This document shows positions 62,593 to 64,000 of a DNA stretch of 64,000 nucleotides, one piece after another. Every line of letters begins with the position of its first letter. Within the stretch, counting starts at the first letter, position 1. Below the pieces are notes generated by a model, which was not told where the DNA came from, searched no databases, and saw nothing but the letters and a program-made list of their open reading frames with translations. Source of the stretch: Bryobacterales bacterium (GTDB taxonomy: Bacteria; Acidobacteriota; Terriglobia; Bryobacterales; UBA6623); contig JAPOOG010000072.1 in the NCBI GenBank assembly GCA_026713545.1, forward strand, positions 31,701-95,700, read 5' to 3'. Made by a program: the position numbers and the translations under genes.

Positions 62593-63534
62593 ATGCCCAC
62601 CCGACGACAATTCCTCACCCGATCCACGAAAGCCCTTGCCGCGGCCGCCGCGGGCGCGAAGTCCGCCACGGCGGACCAGCACCAGCGCCTCATCATCGAC
62701 ACGCACATCGAGTTCTGGACGTCCGAGCCGCGCTTCCCCTTCAACCACCCCGAGAACCCCGACTTCAAGCGAGCCCGCATGGACGCCCCGGTCGAAAACT
62801 TCGTCGAGCAGATGAAGGACTTCAACGTGAAGTACGCGGTCATCATCAATCCGCGCTACTTCGGTTGGGACAACTCCTACATGAGCCACTGCTACCACAC
62901 CTACAAGAACCTGTTCGTGGCGCACGGGCTCATCAATCCCGAGCATCCCAAGGTCGCCGAGCATCTGCGCTACTGGGTCACCGAGCACGGCTTCCAGGGC
63001 ATGCGGTTCAGCCCGATCTACCACCCGAAATCGACCTGGCTCAACTCGAAAGAGCACTATCCCCTCTGGACGGAAGCCGAGAAGCTCGGCGTCTGCTTCA
63101 ACTACTACATCCTTCCCCACCAGATGCCGATGCTCGAGGACATGGCCGGCCGCTTCCCCGGAGTGAACATCGTCGTCGACCACGCCGGCAAGCCCGACCT
63201 GAAGCTCAGCGACCCCTGGCCTGAGTTCAGGAAGATGTTCCGGCTCAAGAAGTTTCCGCAGGTATGGATCAGCAACTCCGAGCCCTACGAGATGTCCGAG
63301 ATCAAGAAATACCCCTATCTCGACACGCTGCCGTTCTACAAGGCCATCTATGAGGAATTCGGCGGCAAGCAGATCATCTGGGGCACGGGATACCCGCGCC
63401 CGCGCTGGGAACTGCCGATGGACCTGGAGCTCGAATTCGTCGACAAGATCTGCGATTTCTACAGCGACGAAGACCGCAAGCTCCTGCTCGGCGAGAATGC
63501 CCTGCGCATCTGGAAGTTCCCGGACTACGCGTAA
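62593..63534 (+). CDS. amidohydrolase family protein with Tat-like signal
   Basis: MPTRRQFLTRSTKALAAAAAGAKSA; LIIDTHIEFWTSEPRFPF; NIVVDHAGKPDLKL; IIWGTGYPRP. Confidence 0.85.
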   Translation: MPTRRQFLTRSTKALAAAAAGAKSATADQHQRLIIDTHIEFWTSEPRFPFNHPENPDFKRARMDAPVENFVEQMKDFNVKYAVIINPRYFGWDNSYMSHCYHTYKNLFVAHGLINPEHPKVAEHLRYWVTEHGFQGMRFSPIYHPKSTWLNSKEHYPLWTEAEKLGVCFNYYILPHQMPMLEDMAGRFPGVNIVVDHAGKPDLKLSDPWPEFRKMFRLKKFPQVWISNSEPYEMSEIKKYPYLDTLPFYKAIYEEFGGKQIIWGTGYPRPRWELPMDLELEFVDKICDFYSDEDRKLLLGENALRIWKFPDYA

Positions 63535-63602
63535 CCACCGCGCACGGCGGCTCCCGGCGGGAGCGGCGGCCAACGGCGCGCGGACAGCGGCTTGGGGGGT
63601 AT

Positions 63603-63632
63603 CCGAAGAATTCCGAAGAATTCCGAAGAATT
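63603..63632. repeat. three exact copies of CCGAAGAATT
   Basis: Read directly. Confidence 0.97.
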
Positions 63633-63667
63633 GTGGGAAATAGCGAGTTTTTGACTCGTTATGTTTC

Positions 63668-63744
63668 GGTAAAAAGTCGTCATCAGGCGGCAAAAACCCG
63701 TTCTCACGCGGCAAAGACCCGTTCTCACGCGGCAATAAACCCGG
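63668..63744. repeat. 21-bp tandem repeat, about 3.5 units
   Basis: ggtaaaaagtcgtcatcaggc / ggcaaaaacccgttctcacgc / ggcaaagacccgttctcacgc / ggcaataaacccgg. Confidence 0.9.
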
Positions 63745-64000
63745 AATATCCGGGAATGGCCCCGTCAACATTCGCAGCGAAGTCGTGACTTGGCGGCACG
63801 CGCGGCGGTCCGGGCGGCGGTTTCTGGTTGCGGGACACTTGCGCACCCCCGGGGAACCGAACGGCCATACAGGCCGTGTTTCGTGTCTCGTGAGCCGCAG
63901 GCACTTCGCCTCGCCACCTGGCGAGACAGGCAGGCCATGATTCCCGTCTCCCAGCGTGGACACTGCTTGCGGGGCAATATTTTTAGCCGAACAATGGCGA

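Noticed and set aside
62554-63963. 469-aa minus-strand ORF
   Set aside because: Antisense to the amidohydrolase 62593-63534 and then runs through tandem repeats; composition is that of a shadow ORF.

Overview
The window is about 64 kb of high-GC bacterial chromosome. Gene content (ADOP-type ABC permease, DUF1552/DUF1592 pair, sigma-54 regulators, many Tat-signal proteins) looks acidobacterial, but that is an inference. I saw no prophage, transposon or CRISPR array. Recognisable modules are: an ABC exporter with an NtrC/NtrY two-component system; a mobA / SPASM radical SAM / hexulose-6-P synthase / hexuloisomerase operon; a HemN-like radical SAM / flavin oxidoreductase / PaaK-like ligase operon; tRNA-Lys(CTT); DUF1592/DUF1552; argF-argG-argH-argR; aroA; argS; nitrite/sulfite reductase; uppP; ftsK; a MurNAc-recycling cluster (SSS symporter, serine hydrolase-NamZ fusion, murQ, nagA, murA); and toxin-antitoxin loci. 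The strongest finding is a probable selenoprotein that the ORF track splits in two (minus strand, 5784-7463). An in-frame TGA at 7260-7262 lies in GCLT-U-PPF, which resembles the iodothyronine deiodinase active site GSCT-U-PPF. A perfect 6-bp hairpin with loop AGGUU starts 24 nt (to the loop) after the TGA, as expected for a bacterial SECIS element. The protein ends in about six EF-hand loops. Other notable observations are a one-base frameshift in the Walker A motif of an ABC ATPase, an exact 11-bp tandem duplication that breaks a CHAD-domain gene, a VapC toxin remnant behind an intact antitoxin, and a cluster of short repeats and palindromes in the last 2.5 kb.
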